This document shows positions 44,610 through 55,208 of a stretch of 64,000 bases of DNA, piece by piece. The position numbers and the translations under genes are program-made. The DNA is taken from NCBI GenBank assembly GCA_027482185.1, contig JAIXWF010000013.1, forward strand, positions 1,116,001 through 1,180,000. The letters run 5' to 3'. This stretch comes from Opitutaceae bacterium. Its GTDB lineage: Bacteria; Verrucomicrobiota; Verrucomicrobiia; Opitutales; Opitutaceae. Below the pieces are notes generated by a model. It was not told the DNA's origin. It saw only the letters and a program-made list of their open reading frames with translations, and did no database searches. Position 1 is the stretch's first letter. Each line of letters starts with the position of its first letter.

Positions 44610-44674
44610 AACTTCGCGTCGGACCCTGCGTCTGCCGCAGAGCGCGTCTGCTTCCCACTTCCGAAACCCTCGAC

Positions 44675-46822
44675 ATGGCTCAATCTTCCAAATCCGACGC
44701 CGACACGCCGTCAGCCTCCCGCGCCGATTCCGGCGACGGAGAATCCAAGAAGCCGCGCACCTCGCGCCTCACCCGTGCGCGCACGATCAAAGTCGTGGCC
44801 GACAAGGCCGAGAAGGTCGCCAAACCGGCCAAGCCCCGCGGCAAGAAAGCGCCCGGCCCCAAGGCCGAGCAGACCGAGTTTGCCGGCGTGGCCGAGAGCC
44901 GTCCGGCCCCCGAATCGCGTCCGCCCGAGCCGGCGCCGGCCCCTGAATTCCGCGCGCCTGAACCGACTCGCGAATCCGCGCCCGAGCCGCGGCCGGAGCC
45001 CGCCCCCCGGGCCGAGCCCGAGGCCCGCGAAACCTTTGTGCCGCGTTCCTTCGACACCGGCCCGGTGGAGCAGGGCGGCGGCGATTCCGGCGGCAGCGCC
45101 GCGCGCGAAAGCGACGGCCGCGGCGACTCCGATCACGGCGGCGCTCCCGGCAACCAAGAATCCTCCGGTGGCAACCAAGCTCCGGCCCCGCAACAGCATT
45201 CCGGCCAGCCGAACCGCGGCGAGTGGCAGGGGCACCAAGGCGGCCATCAAGGGAACCAAGGTAATCAAGGCGGCCAAGGCGGCCAAGGCGGCCAAGGCGG
45301 CGATCGCGGCTTTTGGAAGCACGGCAAACGCAAGCGCGGCCGCCATGGCGGCGGTGGCGGCGGCGGGCATTGGCAGCAGGGCGGCGGTGGCGGCCACGGC
45401 GGCGGCGGTCATGGCGGCGGCCACGGAGGCCGCGAGCAGCATCCCCCGCAGCTTCCGCCTCCGAGCAACACGCCCGTCTTCGGCGATCTGCCGAACCCAA
45501 GTCGCTTCAACGATCTTGCCGCGCTCGACGCGTTGGCGGACCAGTTGGCGGCCGGCGAAGGCGAAGTCCTCCACCTCAACCGCATCTACGCGCTGACGCT
45601 CGGCGAACTGACGGCGTTTGCCCGGACCCAGGGCGTCAAGTTCGAGGGCGCCCCCGCGCGCCGCCAACTGCTGCCCGAGATCTTCAAGTTTGCCGCCGCC
45701 ACCAAGCGGCCGGTCCGCGACACCGGCTACATCGACCAGAACGATCGCGGCTGTTTCGTGGTCCACGAGCACGTCAACTACCGGCTGTATCCGGAAGACG
45801 CGTACTTGCCGGACAGTCTTGTCAAACGCTACGGCCTGAAGCGCGGCCACCGCGTCGAGGTCGTCATCCAGCCCCCGCTCGAGGGCGAACGCTGCCCGTC
45901 CGTCGTCCGCGTCGACCGCGTCATGGGCATGCCCGCCGACGAGATCGCAAAGGTCGTGCCGTTCGAGGAATTGGTCCCGTATTATCCGCTGAAACGCATT
46001 CTGCTCGAGGATGCCGACGTCGTGAAGGACGTCTCGATGCGCTCGGTCGACATCCTCACGCCGATCGGCTTCGGCCAGCGCGGCCTGATCGTCGCGCCGC
46101 CGCGCACCGGCAAGACCGTGCTGCTGCAGAATATCGCGAATTCGATTTCGGCCAACAGCCCCGAGGTTAAGCTGATTCTGCTGCTGATCGACGAGCGTCC
46201 CGAGGAAGTGACGGACTTCAAACGCCACACCAAGGGCGAAGTCGTTTCCTCGACCTTCGACGAAACGCCCGAGAGCCACGTGCACTGCGCCGAGATGGTC
46301 ATCGAGATCTGCCGGCGCCGCGTCGAGCAGGGCGAGCACGTCGTCATCCTCCTCGATTCCATCACGCGCCTCGCCCGCGCCTACAACGCGCTCACCGGCA
46401 ACGGCGGCAAGACGATGTCCGGCGGCCTCGAGTCCAATGCGCTGCAGAAACCCAAGCGTTTCTTCGGCTCCGCCCGCAACATCGAGGGCGGCGGCAGTCT
46501 CACGATCATCGCCAGCGCCCTGATCGACACCGGCAGCCGCATGGACGAGATCATCTTCGAGGAATTCAAGGGCACCGGCAACAGCGAGCTCCACCTCGAC
46601 CGCGGCCTCGTCGAGCGGCGCATCTTCCCGGCGATCAACATCGATCGCTCCGGCACCCGCCGCGAGGAACTGCTCTACCATCCCGACGAACTGCAGCGCA
46701 TCTTCGCGTTGCGGCGGGCCATGCAGGGCCTCGGCCCGATCGAGTCGATGGAGATGCTCATCACCCGCCTCAAGAAGACGAAGTCCAACGCGGAGTTCCT
46801 CCTCAGCCTCGCCCCCAAGTAA
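44675..46822 (+). CDS. rho: transcription termination factor Rho with long disordered N-terminus
   Basis: 715 residues, versus ~420 in E. coli. The extra ~270 residues at the N-terminus are low-complexity: a Lys/Ala and Pro/Glu-rich part (1-130), then a Gly/Gln/His/Asn-rich part (~165-260). The RNA-binding cold-shock-like domain follows ([14 protein letters not shown]), then the RecA-type ATPase with P-loop [22 protein letters not shown] and the Q/R-loop region [15 protein letters not shown]. The core looks fully functional. Long disordered Rho N-termini occur in several phyla and can affect RNA binding and condensation. coaE lies upstream, pilB-like 15 bp downstream. Confidence 0.93.
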   Translation: MAQSSKSDADTPSASRADSGDGESKKPRTSRLTRARTIKVVADKAEKVAKPAKPRGKKAPGPKAEQTEFAGVAESRPAPESRPPEPAPAPEFRAPEPTRESAPEPRPEPAPRAEPEARETFVPRSFDTGPVEQGGGDSGGSAARESDGRGDSDHGGAPGNQESSGGNQAPAPQQHSGQPNRGEWQGHQGGHQGNQGNQGGQGGQGGQGGDRGFWKHGKRKRGRHGGGGGGGHWQQGGGGGHGGGGHGGGHGGREQHPPQLPPPSNTPVFGDLPNPSRFNDLAALDALADQLAAGEGEVLHLNRIYALTLGELTAFARTQGVKFEGAPARRQLLPEIFKFAAATKRPVRDTGYIDQNDRGCFVVHEHVNYRLYPEDAYLPDSLVKRYGLKRGHRVEVVIQPPLEGERCPSVVRVDRVMGMPADEIAKVVPFEELVPYYPLKRILLEDADVVKDVSMRSVDILTPIGFGQRGLIVAPPRTGKTVLLQNIANSISANSPEVKLILLLIDERPEEVTDFKRHTKGEVVSSTFDETPESHVHCAEMVIEICRRRVEQGEHVVILLDSITRLARAYNALTGNGGKTMSGGLESNALQKPKRFFGSARNIEGGGSLTIIASALIDTGSRMDEIIFEEFKGTGNSELHLDRGLVERRIFPAINIDRSGTRREELLYHPDELQRIFALRRAMQGLGPIESMEMLITRLKKTKSNAEFLLSLAPK

Positions 46823-46837
46823 GCGCGCCCGCCGCCG

Positions 46838-48604
46838 ATGCCCCCCGGTACCCCGCCGTCTTCCGCCACCGCCGCCGACGATTTCGTGATCCAGCTCGCG
46901 CTGGATCGCGGGCTCCTGCACCCGACGCAGGTCGATGCCGCCCGCGCCTTGGTCGCCGCCCACCGGGGCGACGCCGCGGGCGCGCCGCGGCTCTTCGATA
47001 CCCTCGTCGGCCAGGGCGTGATCGATGCGCGCCGCGTGGCGGAATTGCTCGCCGCCGAGTTCGGCATGCCGATGGCGCCCGATCTCACCAACCTGCGCAT
47101 CAGCAACGACACGCTCGAGTTGGTGCCGCGCGCCGTTGCCGCCCGGCACCGCCTGATCCCGATCTCGCGCGACGGCGCCAAACTCCGCGTCGCGATCTGC
47201 GATCCGCTCGATACCGACGGCATCGACGCCCTCGGCTATCTGGTCAAGATGCCGATCGAGACTGTGGTCGCGACGCCCGAGGAGATCCGGCTCGGCATCG
47301 ATCGCTTCTACGGCAAGGACGCCAACTCGATCGACGCCCTCCTCAACCACCTCTCGACCGACGACCCGGCCGCGGAAGCATCGGCTGTCCCGGCCGAGCC
47401 CGACGGCACCGCCGCCCCGGCCAACGCCGAGGCCGACGCCCCGATCGTCAAGCTCGTCCACCAGATTATCATCGAGGCGATCCAGCGCCGCGCGTCGGAT
47501 ATCCACATCGAGCCGTTGGAAAAACGCTTCCGCGTGCGCTACCGCATCGACGGCGTGCTCATCGAGGTCGAGAACCCGCCGAAGCGCCTCCAGCTTTCGA
47601 TCATCTCGCGGCTGAAGATCATGGCGAACATCAGCATCGCCGAGAAACGCATTCCGCAGGACGGCCGCATCCAGATCGCCGTCGGCGGCAAGCAACTCGA
47701 CCTCCGCGTTTCCTCCCTGCCCACCGTGCACGGCGAGAGCATCGTGATGCGTATTCTCGACAAGGAAGGCCTCACGCTCGGCCTGCCGGAACTCGGTTTC
47801 CTCAGCGACGACGCGGCCACCTTCGAGAAGCTCATTTCTTTGCCCGACGGCATTCTGCTCGTGACCGGTCCGACCGGCTCCGGCAAGACCACCACGCTCT
47901 ACGGCTGCCTGCACTTCATCAACAAGCCGGACCGCAAGATCATCACCGTCGAGGATCCCGTCGAGTACCAGCTCAACGGCATCAACCAGGTGCCCGTGCG
48001 CCACGACGTCGGCATGACGTTCGCGTCCGCCCTCCGCGCCATGCTCCGCCAGGCGCCGAATATCGTGATGGTCGGCGAAATCCGCGACCTTGAGACCGCC
48101 GAGATCGCGATCAACGCGTCGCTCACCGGCCACATGGTGTTCTCGACCCTGCACACCAACGACGCCCCGGGCGCGATCACCCGCCTGATCGACATCGGCG
48201 TGAAGCCGTTCCTCGTTTCCACCTCGCTGCGTGCCGTCATGGCCCAGCGCCTCGTCCGCAAGATCTGCCGCCACTGCAAAAAGCCGTACACGCCGGATCC
48301 GAAGGAAGTGCGTTCCCTCAACATCAATCCGGCCCAGGCCGAGCACGCCAACTTCGCCCGCGGCGACGGCTGCGCCGATTGCAACGCGACCGGCTACCGC
48401 GGCCGCATGGGCATCTTCGAGATCTTCGTCGTGAACGAGGAAATCCAAAAGATGATCTACGAGGGCGCCGGCACCGCCCGGCTCCGCGAGCGCGCCCGCG
48501 CCCTCGGCATGCGCACGATGCGCGAGGACGGCGCCCGCAAGGTCGTCGCCGGCCTCACCACCATCGAGGAAGTCGTCTCCATCACCGTCGGCGACGCCAT
48601 CTGA
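46838..48604 (+). CDS. GspE/PilB-family pilus assembly ATPase (first copy)
   Basis: 588 residues. The N-terminal MshEN-like domain (~1-165) is followed by a linker and the secretion ATPase. Motifs: [23 protein letters not shown], Walker [11 protein letters not shown], Walker [13 protein letters not shown] and a zinc site with two CxxC pairs (CRHC, CADC). The enzyme powers pilin polymerisation or secretion. A second GspE/PilB copy lies 1.2 kb downstream beyond pilT. Which of the two is the main pilus motor is not clear. It begins 15 bp after rho. Confidence 0.9.
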   Translation: MPPGTPPSSATAADDFVIQLALDRGLLHPTQVDAARALVAAHRGDAAGAPRLFDTLVGQGVIDARRVAELLAAEFGMPMAPDLTNLRISNDTLELVPRAVAARHRLIPISRDGAKLRVAICDPLDTDGIDALGYLVKMPIETVVATPEEIRLGIDRFYGKDANSIDALLNHLSTDDPAAEASAVPAEPDGTAAPANAEADAPIVKLVHQIIIEAIQRRASDIHIEPLEKRFRVRYRIDGVLIEVENPPKRLQLSIISRLKIMANISIAEKRIPQDGRIQIAVGGKQLDLRVSSLPTVHGESIVMRILDKEGLTLGLPELGFLSDDAATFEKLISLPDGILLVTGPTGSGKTTTLYGCLHFINKPDRKIITVEDPVEYQLNGINQVPVRHDVGMTFASALRAMLRQAPNIVMVGEIRDLETAEIAINASLTGHMVFSTLHTNDAPGAITRLIDIGVKPFLVSTSLRAVMAQRLVRKICRHCKKPYTPDPKEVRSLNINPAQAEHANFARGDGCADCNATGYRGRMGIFEIFVVNEEIQKMIYEGAGTARLRERARALGMRTMREDGARKVVAGLTTIEEVVSITVGDAI

Positions 48605-48641
48605 GCCGCGCCGCCGTATCCCTTCGAGCCCCACCGCACCC

Positions 48642-49724
48642 ATGAGTTACGAAATGAACGACCTGCTCGACCTCATGGTCGACCAAGGCGCCTCGGACCT
48701 TCACCTGCAGGTCGGCCAACCGCCGACCATCCGGCTCAGCGGCAGCATGACGCCGATCGACGGCCCGGCCCTCACGCCGCTCGATACCGAGAAGCTCATG
48801 CTCTCGATCACGCCGGATTCCCACGTGAGCAACGTGAAGCTCAACGGCGGCGCCGACTTCGGCTTCGCGTTCGGCGAGAAAGCCCGGTTCCGCGTCTCCG
48901 TGCTCAAGTCGAAATCGAACTACGGCTTGGTCCTGCGCCAGATCCCGTACAAGATGTTCGGCCTGCGGGATATCGGCCTGCCGGACAAGATCCGCGAATT
49001 GCTCTACCGGCCGCGCGGCCTGATTCTCGTCACCGGCCCGACCGGCTCCGGCAAGTCCACCACGCTCGCCTCGATGGTGAACTACATCAACGAGTGCCGC
49101 GACGGACACATCATCACGATCGAGGACCCGATCGAATACTACCACGGCCACAAACGCTGCGTCGTGACGCAGCGCGAAGTGCATGTCGACGTGCCGAGTT
49201 TTTCCGAAGCCATCCGCCGCGCGCTCCGCCAGGATCCCGACGTCATCCTCGTGGGCGAAATGCGCGACCTCGAGACGATCGAGGCCGCCATCAGCGCCGC
49301 CGAAACCGGCCACTTGGTCTTCGGCACCCTGCACACCAACAGCGCGGCCAAGACCGTCGACCGCATCGTCGACGCCTTCCCTGCCAACATGAAGGACATG
49401 ATCCGCACGCAGCTCGCGTCGTCGCTGGTCGCCGTCATTTCCCAGGTCCTCTGCAAGAAGATCGGCGGCGGGCGCATCGCCGGCTACGAGATCATGGTCA
49501 ACACGACGTCGATCGGTTCCCTCATCCGCGAAAACAAGACCTTCCGCATCTCGTCCGACATCCAGACCGGCGCGAACCTCGGCATGATCACGATGGACAC
49601 CCACCTCATGAGCCTCGTGAACCGCGAGCTCGTCTCGCCCGACGAGGCGCTCGAGAAGGCCCAGGACCCGAATCTCATGCGCGAAAAGTTCCTCCAGATG
49701 GGCATGAAGCTCCGCGAAGTCTGA
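48642..49724 (+). CDS. pilT: type IV pilus retraction ATPase PilT
   Basis: 360 residues. Landmarks of PilT are present: [20 protein letters not shown] at the N-terminus, Walker [11 protein letters not shown], the Asp box EDPIEYYH, Walker [11 protein letters not shown], and the His box [12 protein letters not shown]. The AIRAGK-like retraction motif region is not obvious, so it may be a PilT-like or PilU-like variant. It lies between two PilB-family genes with 37- and 34-bp gaps. Confidence 0.9.
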   Translation: MSYEMNDLLDLMVDQGASDLHLQVGQPPTIRLSGSMTPIDGPALTPLDTEKLMLSITPDSHVSNVKLNGGADFGFAFGEKARFRVSVLKSKSNYGLVLRQIPYKMFGLRDIGLPDKIRELLYRPRGLILVTGPTGSGKSTTLASMVNYINECRDGHIITIEDPIEYYHGHKRCVVTQREVHVDVPSFSEAIRRALRQDPDVILVGEMRDLETIEAAISAAETGHLVFGTLHTNSAAKTVDRIVDAFPANMKDMIRTQLASSLVAVISQVLCKKIGGGRIAGYEIMVNTTSIGSLIRENKTFRISSDIQTGANLGMITMDTHLMSLVNRELVSPDEALEKAQDPNLMREKFLQMGMKLREV

Positions 49725-49758
49725 GCCCCGCGCCGCGTTTCCCGCTTTCACCCCGCCC

Positions 49759-51465
49759 ATGTTCGCCAGCCACAGCTCGGCCATCTACGAGTTTCTCAAG
49801 GAGCAGCGCATCGTCGAACCGCGCCAGCTCGACGAGCTCAACGAAGAGCACAAGGCCACCGGCAAATCCCTCGCCGACCTCGTCGTCGACGTCGGCATCA
49901 TCGAGAAAGAGGATTTGCTCCGCCGCATCGCGGACCACCTCGGCTACGAGTACCTTGCCGAACTGCCCGTGCAGTTCGCCGGTGACGCCATCGCCGCGGT
50001 GAACGGCAAACTCGCCCGCGACTACGGCATCATGCCGCTCCAGGCCGACGAGCAGAACATCGATCTCCTGGTCACCGATCCGTTCAATACCCAGGCCGTC
50101 GACGACCTCACGTTCGCGCTCGACCGCAACCTGCGTCTCTATTTCGCCGATCCGGACAAAGTCGATGTCCAGATCAAGCAGCATTACGGGGAGGACGAGG
50201 AAAGCATCGACGACCTGCTGCAGGAAATCAGCACCGGCAAAATCGACACCGGCGCCGCCAACGCCCCGGGCCGCGAACTCTCCGAGCGCGACATCGAGTC
50301 GATGGCCGAGCAGACGCCGATCATCAAGTTCGTGAACCTGGTCGTCGGCCAGGCCATCCGTGACAAGGCGAGCGACATCCACTTCGAGCCCTTCGAACAC
50401 GAGTTCAAGATCCGCTACCGCATCGACGGCGCGCTCTACGAGATGGCGCCGCCGCCCAAGCAACTCGCGCTGCCGATCATTTCCCGCATCAAGGTCCTCG
50501 CCAGCCTCAACATCGCCGAGCGCCGCATCCCGCAGGACGGACGCATCAAGATCACGATCGGCGGCCGCCAGGTCGACCTGCGCGTCTCGACCCTGCCGAC
50601 CCAGTTCGGCGAGAGCGTCGTGCTCCGCGTGCTCGACCAATCCGCCGTCCGCCTCGACATGACCCAACTCGGCATGCCCGACGATGTGTTCAACGGCATG
50701 CAGGAAATTCTCAAGCGGCCGAACGGCATCTTCATTGTCACCGGCCCCACCGGCTCCGGCAAGACGACGACCCTCTACAGCGGCCTCCGCGTCATCAACA
50801 CCGTCGACCTCAAACTCCTGACCGCCGAGGACCCCGTCGAATACGAGATCGAGGGCATCATGCAGGTGCCGGTGAACCCGCTCGTCGGCCTTACCTTTGC
50901 GCAGGCGCTGCGATCGTTCCTGCGTCAGGATCCCGACGTCATCATGGTCGGCGAAATCCGCGACCTCGAGACGGCCCAGATCGCGATCCAGGCTTCGCTC
51001 ACCGGCCATCTCGTGCTTTCGACGCTCCACACCAACGACTCGGCGGGCGCCGTCACCCGCTTGGTCGATATGGGCGTCGAACCGTTCCTGATCGCTTCCT
51101 CCGTGGAAGCCGTGCTCGCGCAACGGCTCGTGCGCCGCGTGTGCGTGCAGTGCAAGACGTCGTACCTGCCCCCGGCCGACCTCCTTTCCCAAGTCGGCAT
51201 CTCCCGCGAGAACGTTGGCAGCCGCCAGTTCTATTTCGGCAAGGGTTGCCCGGTCTGCAGCCAGTCCGGCTACAAGGGTCGGCTCGGCATCTACGAATGG
51301 CTGCGGCTGTCCGAAGCCGTGCGCGATCTGGTCACGCAGCGCGCCCCGACCCTCGTCATCCGCCAGAAGGCCATCGAGCAGGGCATGCGCACCCTGCGCG
51401 ACGACGGCATGCGCGCGATCTTCGACGGCAACACCTCGATCGAGGAAGTCATCAAGTACACCTGA
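49759..51465 (+). CDS. pilB: type IV pilus extension ATPase PilB (second copy)
   Basis: 568 residues. The MshEN-type N-terminal domain (LKEQRIVEPRQLDELNEE and the following RRIADHLGYEYLAELP) is followed by the ATPase: KASDIHFEPFEHEFKIRYRI, Walker [11 protein letters not shown], Walker [13 protein letters not shown] and a CVQC/CPVC zinc site. The next gene is pilC with a 5-bp gap, which favours this copy as the partner of PilC in pilus extension. Confidence 0.92.
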   Translation: MFASHSSAIYEFLKEQRIVEPRQLDELNEEHKATGKSLADLVVDVGIIEKEDLLRRIADHLGYEYLAELPVQFAGDAIAAVNGKLARDYGIMPLQADEQNIDLLVTDPFNTQAVDDLTFALDRNLRLYFADPDKVDVQIKQHYGEDEESIDDLLQEISTGKIDTGAANAPGRELSERDIESMAEQTPIIKFVNLVVGQAIRDKASDIHFEPFEHEFKIRYRIDGALYEMAPPPKQLALPIISRIKVLASLNIAERRIPQDGRIKITIGGRQVDLRVSTLPTQFGESVVLRVLDQSAVRLDMTQLGMPDDVFNGMQEILKRPNGIFIVTGPTGSGKTTTLYSGLRVINTVDLKLLTAEDPVEYEIEGIMQVPVNPLVGLTFAQALRSFLRQDPDVIMVGEIRDLETAQIAIQASLTGHLVLSTLHTNDSAGAVTRLVDMGVEPFLIASSVEAVLAQRLVRRVCVQCKTSYLPPADLLSQVGISRENVGSRQFYFGKGCPVCSQSGYKGRLGIYEWLRLSEAVRDLVTQRAPTLVIRQKAIEQGMRTLRDDGMRAIFDGNTSIEEVIKYT

Positions 51466-51470
51466 CGACC

Positions 51471-52652
51471 ATGGCCAAACTCGCGGTCAAGTCCGCCCCC
51501 GCAGCGCCGGCTCCGGCCACCTTTGCCGCCAAGGCGGCGGGCAAACCCAGTTCGCTGACGTTCCCGACCGGCGGTCCCGTGGCCAAAAAGAGCCGCCGCA
51601 CCTTCCGGCGGCCCATCAACACGAAGGGTCTCGCCGTGTTCACGCGCCAACTCGCCACGCTCGTGAAGGCCGGCATGCCGATTCTGAGGAGTCTCGAAGT
51701 GCTCGCCCGCCAGGAGAAGCGCGTCGCGTTCCGCGAAGTCGTGGAGAGCATCGCGGACACGATCCGTTCCGGCGGCAATTTCTCCGACGGCCTCTCGGCG
51801 CATCCCCAGGTCTTCGACCGGCTCTACGTCAACATGGTCAAGGCCGGCGAGGCCGGCGGCGTGCTCGACACGGTGCTGGACCGCCTCTCGCTCTTCATGG
51901 AGAAGGCGCAAAAAATCGCCGGCAAAGTGAAGGCGGCGATGATCTATCCGGTCATTATCGTGATGGTCGCGGTCGCCATCGTCTCGATCCTCATGGTGGT
52001 CGTTGTGCCGAAGTTCGAGGACATCTTCTCCGGCCTGCTGAAGGGCCAACCGCTGCCGGCGCTCACGCAGGCGCTGCTCACGGTCTCGAACTTCATGAAG
52101 GCCCACTACCTGCTCGCCATCGCCGGCGCGATCGGAGCGTGGTTCGGCTTCAAGATCTTCGCCAAGACCGCGTTCGGCCGGAAAATCATCGATTGGCTGC
52201 TCATCCACAGTCCGGTCATGGGCGACCTTTTCCTCAAGGCGGCGATTGCCCGCTTCACCCGCACCTTCGGTACTCTCCTGGCGAGTGGCGTGCCGATCTT
52301 GCAGGCGCTCACGATCACCCGCGACACCAGCGGCAACGTCCACATCGCGAACGCGATCAACGTCGTGCACGACCGCGTCAAGGAGGGCGACAACGTCGCC
52401 AAACCCCTCGAGTCCACGCACATTTTCCCCGGCATGGTCACCAGTATGATCGAGGTCGGCGAGGAGACCGGCGCGCTGCCGGACATGCTCGCGCGCATCG
52501 CCGACACTTACGACGAGGAGGTCGACAACGCCGTCGCCGGGCTCACCTCCGTGATCGAGCCGATCATGATCGTGTTCATGGCCGTCATGGTCGGCACGAT
52601 CGTCATCGCGCTCTTCCTGCCGCTGGTGAGCATCATCCAGAACCTGACCTGA
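51471..52652 (+). CDS. pilC: type IV pilus inner-membrane platform protein PilC
   Basis: 393 residues of the GspF/PilC family. The N-terminal ~45 residues are a Lys/Ala/Pro-rich tail. The first cytoplasmic domain has LAVFTRQLATLVKAGMPILRSLEVL, the family signature. It has membrane helices near residues 160-185 and 205-225, and a final helix near 360-385. The duplicated F domain is visible in the second half (FTRTFGTLLASGVPILQAL). It is the platform on which PilB acts. It starts 5 bp after pilB. Confidence 0.92.
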   Translation: MAKLAVKSAPAAPAPATFAAKAAGKPSSLTFPTGGPVAKKSRRTFRRPINTKGLAVFTRQLATLVKAGMPILRSLEVLARQEKRVAFREVVESIADTIRSGGNFSDGLSAHPQVFDRLYVNMVKAGEAGGVLDTVLDRLSLFMEKAQKIAGKVKAAMIYPVIIVMVAVAIVSILMVVVVPKFEDIFSGLLKGQPLPALTQALLTVSNFMKAHYLLAIAGAIGAWFGFKIFAKTAFGRKIIDWLLIHSPVMGDLFLKAAIARFTRTFGTLLASGVPILQALTITRDTSGNVHIANAINVVHDRVKEGDNVAKPLESTHIFPGMVTSMIEVGEETGALPDMLARIADTYDEEVDNAVAGLTSVIEPIMIVFMAVMVGTIVIALFLPLVSIIQNLT

Positions 52653-52707
52653 GGCGCGGCCGGATTTGCATTCGACGCCGGCCGGCGGTTGCGGCAATCG
52701 GATCGGC

Positions 52708-53790
52708 ATGCGCCTGCCCCTTCGCCCTCTCGTCCTGCTGTCGTTGCTGCCGTCGCTCGCCTTGGCCGATTGGAAAATCACCACGTTTGCCGGGACCGGT
52801 GTGCAGGGGCACGCCGGCGACGGCGGTCCGGCCACGGCCGCCCAAATCAACGATCCGTTCGGCGTCGTCCGCGGGCCCGACGGCGCGATCTGGTTCTGCG
52901 AATACACCGGGCAACGCATCCGCCGCGTGGCGCCCGACGGCACGATCTCGACCATCGCCGGCACCGGCGCGACGGGCTACGCCGGCGACGGCGGTCCGGC
53001 CAAGGCCGCGGTGTTCAACAAACCGCACGAGATCCGCTTCGACCGCGCCGGCCATCTCTACATCGCGGACATGCTGAACCACGCGATCCGTCGCATCGAC
53101 GCGAAGACCGGCGTGATCACCACGGTCGCGGGCAACGGCCAGAAGGGCTACGCCGGCGACGGCGGGCCCGCGGCCGCGGCGACGTTGAACCAGCCGCACA
53201 GCATCCAATTCGGGCCCGACGGCGCCCTCTATATCTGCGACATCGGCAACCATGTCATTCGCCGCATCGATCCCGCCACCGGCGTGATCTCGACCTTCGC
53301 CGGCACCGGCAAAGCGGGACCGACGCCGGACGGCGCGCCGATGGCCGGCACCCCGCTGCGCGGGCCGCGTTCGCTCGACTTCGACGCCAAGGGCGACCTT
53401 TGGCTCGCGACCCGCGAGGGCAACCAGGTCTTCCGTTTCGATTTGAAAGCCGGGAAAATTTTCCACGTCGCGGGCACGGGCGCCAAAGGTTTCACCGGCC
53501 ACGGCGGCCCGGCCAAAGCGGCTACGCTCAGCGGACCGAAGGGCATCGCGATCGACCGCGCGGGCAACGTGTGGCTCGCGGATACCGAAAGCCACTCCGT
53601 CCGCATGATCGACGCGAAGACCGGCAACCTCGAGTTGATCGCCGGCACGGGGGCCAAGGGCGACGGCGCCGACGGCGATCCGTTGAAGTGCGCCTTGGCG
53701 CGGCTGCACGGCATCTTTGTCGACGCCGACGGCTCGATCTTCATCGGCGACAGCGAGGCGCACAAAGTGCGCGTGCTGCGCCGGCGCTGA
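52708..53790 (+). CDS. secreted NHL-repeat beta-propeller protein
   Basis: 360 residues with a signal peptide (PLVLLSLLPSLALA). About six NHL repeats run through the whole mature protein, each with G(T)GxxGxxGDGGPAxxA and IxRIDxxTGVI landmarks, predicting a six-bladed propeller. There are no extra domains, unlike the first gene of the window. It is the last gene of the pil operon (55 bp after pilC), so a pilus-related binding role is possible but unproven. ATG 52708 is used in preference to an in-frame TTG at 52666. Confidence 0.85.
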   Translation: MRLPLRPLVLLSLLPSLALADWKITTFAGTGVQGHAGDGGPATAAQINDPFGVVRGPDGAIWFCEYTGQRIRRVAPDGTISTIAGTGATGYAGDGGPAKAAVFNKPHEIRFDRAGHLYIADMLNHAIRRIDAKTGVITTVAGNGQKGYAGDGGPAAAATLNQPHSIQFGPDGALYICDIGNHVIRRIDPATGVISTFAGTGKAGPTPDGAPMAGTPLRGPRSLDFDAKGDLWLATREGNQVFRFDLKAGKIFHVAGTGAKGFTGHGGPAKAATLSGPKGIAIDRAGNVWLADTESHSVRMIDAKTGNLELIAGTGAKGDGADGDPLKCALARLHGIFVDADGSIFIGDSEAHKVRVLRRR

Positions 53791-53811
53791 GCGGCCGGCC
53801 GGGGTGGGCGC

Positions 53812-53839
53812 AAAAAAGGCCGACCCGAAGGTCGGCCTT
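53812..53839 (-). terminator. intrinsic terminator of the sigma factor gene
   Basis: An 8-bp stem (GGCCGACC at 53818-53825, GGTCGGCC at 53830-53837) with a CGAA tetraloop. On the minus strand it is followed by TTTTTT (the AAAAAA at 53812-53817). It lies 24 bp past the sigma factor stop. Confidence 0.88.
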
Positions 53840-53862
53840 GGCCGGGAAGGGCAGCGCGTCCC

Positions 53863-54939
53863 TCAGTTGCTCGCGACGAGCGCGGGCTTGCGGGACTTGC
53901 TTTCGACGAACTCGCGGATGACGGCCATGCGTTCGCGGGCACGTTTCTCGTCCTCGATTTCCTCGAGGGTGCGGACGGATTCGTTCGCCGCCATCGCCTT
54001 CCGCATCTTGGACAGCGCGAGGTACTCGAGCTGGCGGATGCGTTCGCGGGTGACGTTGAAACGCCGGCCGACTTCCTCCAGCGTGAGTTCGTCGCGTCCC
54101 TCGAGGCCGAAGCGGAGCTTGATGATCTCGGCTTCGCGCTTGTCGAGGGAGTTGACCATCGCGCTGAGGTCGCTGTTCAGGTTCTTCTCGCGCAGGCCCT
54201 CGTACGGACTGACGGCGTTTTCGTCGCCGACAATCTCGCCGAAGGTGGCGGAGTCTCCGTCCTCGCCGACCGGCGCGTCGAGGGACGCGGGGCGGACGCT
54301 CACGGACTTGAGATGCGCGACCTTCGAGGTCGGGATCTGGAGCTCGATCGCCAACTCTTCGTCCGTCGGCTCGCGGCCGAGTTGCTCGGTGAGCTGCATC
54401 GCGGTGCGGCGCATCTTCGAGATCTTGTCGACGAGGTGGACGGGGAGACGGATCGTTTTGCTCTGGTTCGCGAGCGCGCGCTTGATCGACTGCTTGATCC
54501 ACCACGCGGCGTAGGTGGAGAGCTTGCCGCCCTTGCGCGGATCGAACCGCTCGACGGCTTTGATGAGGCCAATATTGCCTTCGCTGATGAGGTCCAGGAG
54601 CGGCAAACCGAAGTCTTTATAATCCATCGCGATTTTTACCACGAGGCGTAAATTCGCCTGAATCATGTGATCGCGCGCCGCTTTGTCGCCTCGGCGGATC
54701 CGACGGGCGAGCGTAACCTCTTCCTCGATCGTGAGGAGCGGCGTCTTGCCGATTTCCTGGAGGTACAATTGCAAATTGCTCCGCTCGCCGTGTGCAATCG
54801 GCTCCGCGGCAGGCGTTTCCGATTTCTCAAGAAACGACGGCGGAGTGTCGAGGGGAGCGGAGGTAAGGGGGGCGGCGCCGACTGAGGCCTGGTCGTCGAC
54901 GGTGTGGGAGGAGCGGAGCGACTTGGATTTGGCGGGCAT
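53863..54939 (-). CDS. primary-type sigma-70 factor lacking region 1.1
   Basis: 358 residues. Region 1.2 begins near residue 55 (LQLYLQEIGKTPLLTIEEE). Region 2 contains DLISEGNIGLIKAVERFDPRKGGKLSTYAAWWIKQSIKRAL with the -10-binding helix. Region 3 follows (PVHLVDKISKMRR), and region 4 ends with ELTLEEVGRRFNVTRERIRQLEYLALSKMR. The RTREWIRQ-like -35 helix is conserved. The N-terminal ~50 residues are low-complexity, so acidic region 1.1 and the non-conserved region are absent. It may be the housekeeping factor or a group 2 factor (RpoS-like size); the window cannot decide. Hence no gene symbol. Confidence 0.88.
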   Translation of the reverse strand: MPAKSKSLRSSHTVDDQASVGAAPLTSAPLDTPPSFLEKSETPAAEPIAHGERSNLQLYLQEIGKTPLLTIEEEVTLARRIRRGDKAARDHMIQANLRLVVKIAMDYKDFGLPLLDLISEGNIGLIKAVERFDPRKGGKLSTYAAWWIKQSIKRALANQSKTIRLPVHLVDKISKMRRTAMQLTEQLGREPTDEELAIELQIPTSKVAHLKSVSVRPASLDAPVGEDGDSATFGEIVGDENAVSPYEGLREKNLNSDLSAMVNSLDKREAEIIKLRFGLEGRDELTLEEVGRRFNVTRERIRQLEYLALSKMRKAMAANESVRTLEEIEDEKRARERMAVIREFVESKSRKPALVASN

Positions 54940-55054
54940 GGTGGGGATCTCGAATCGTTAGAGAAGGGAGTGTCTCACTTGTTCCCGGGGTGAGCCGGAA
55001 GCGTTCCATCTCTCGCTACGCGCGGTCCCGAGGGAAGGATGCATCGGGCGCCGC

Positions 55055-55070
55055 CGGCGCTTATACAAAT
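55055..55070 (-). promoter_or_regulatory. possible -10 element upstream of the sigma factor gene
   Basis: On the minus strand TTTGTATAAGCG contains TATAAG, the only AT-rich word in the GC-rich 269-bp spacer between trpE and the sigma factor gene. No good -35 lies 17 bp upstream, so support is weak. Confidence 0.2.
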
Positions 55071-55208
55071 TGTCCCAATGACCCGCGCCGCGCCGGTCAC
55101 CGCGTCACACTTTTGGACGCAATCGGGTGCTGCCGGATCCGCGCGCCCGCGCGGCCGTGGACCGGTTTGCCCTCGCCGCCCGCCGGGCGGCAGCGGTTTG
55201 GCTCCGCC

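Noticed and set aside
44711-48643. An open antisense frame of about 1300 codons opposite rho and the first pilB-like gene
   Set aside because: It covers two well-identified genes, has no recognisable domain, and its composition follows GC-rich codon mirroring.
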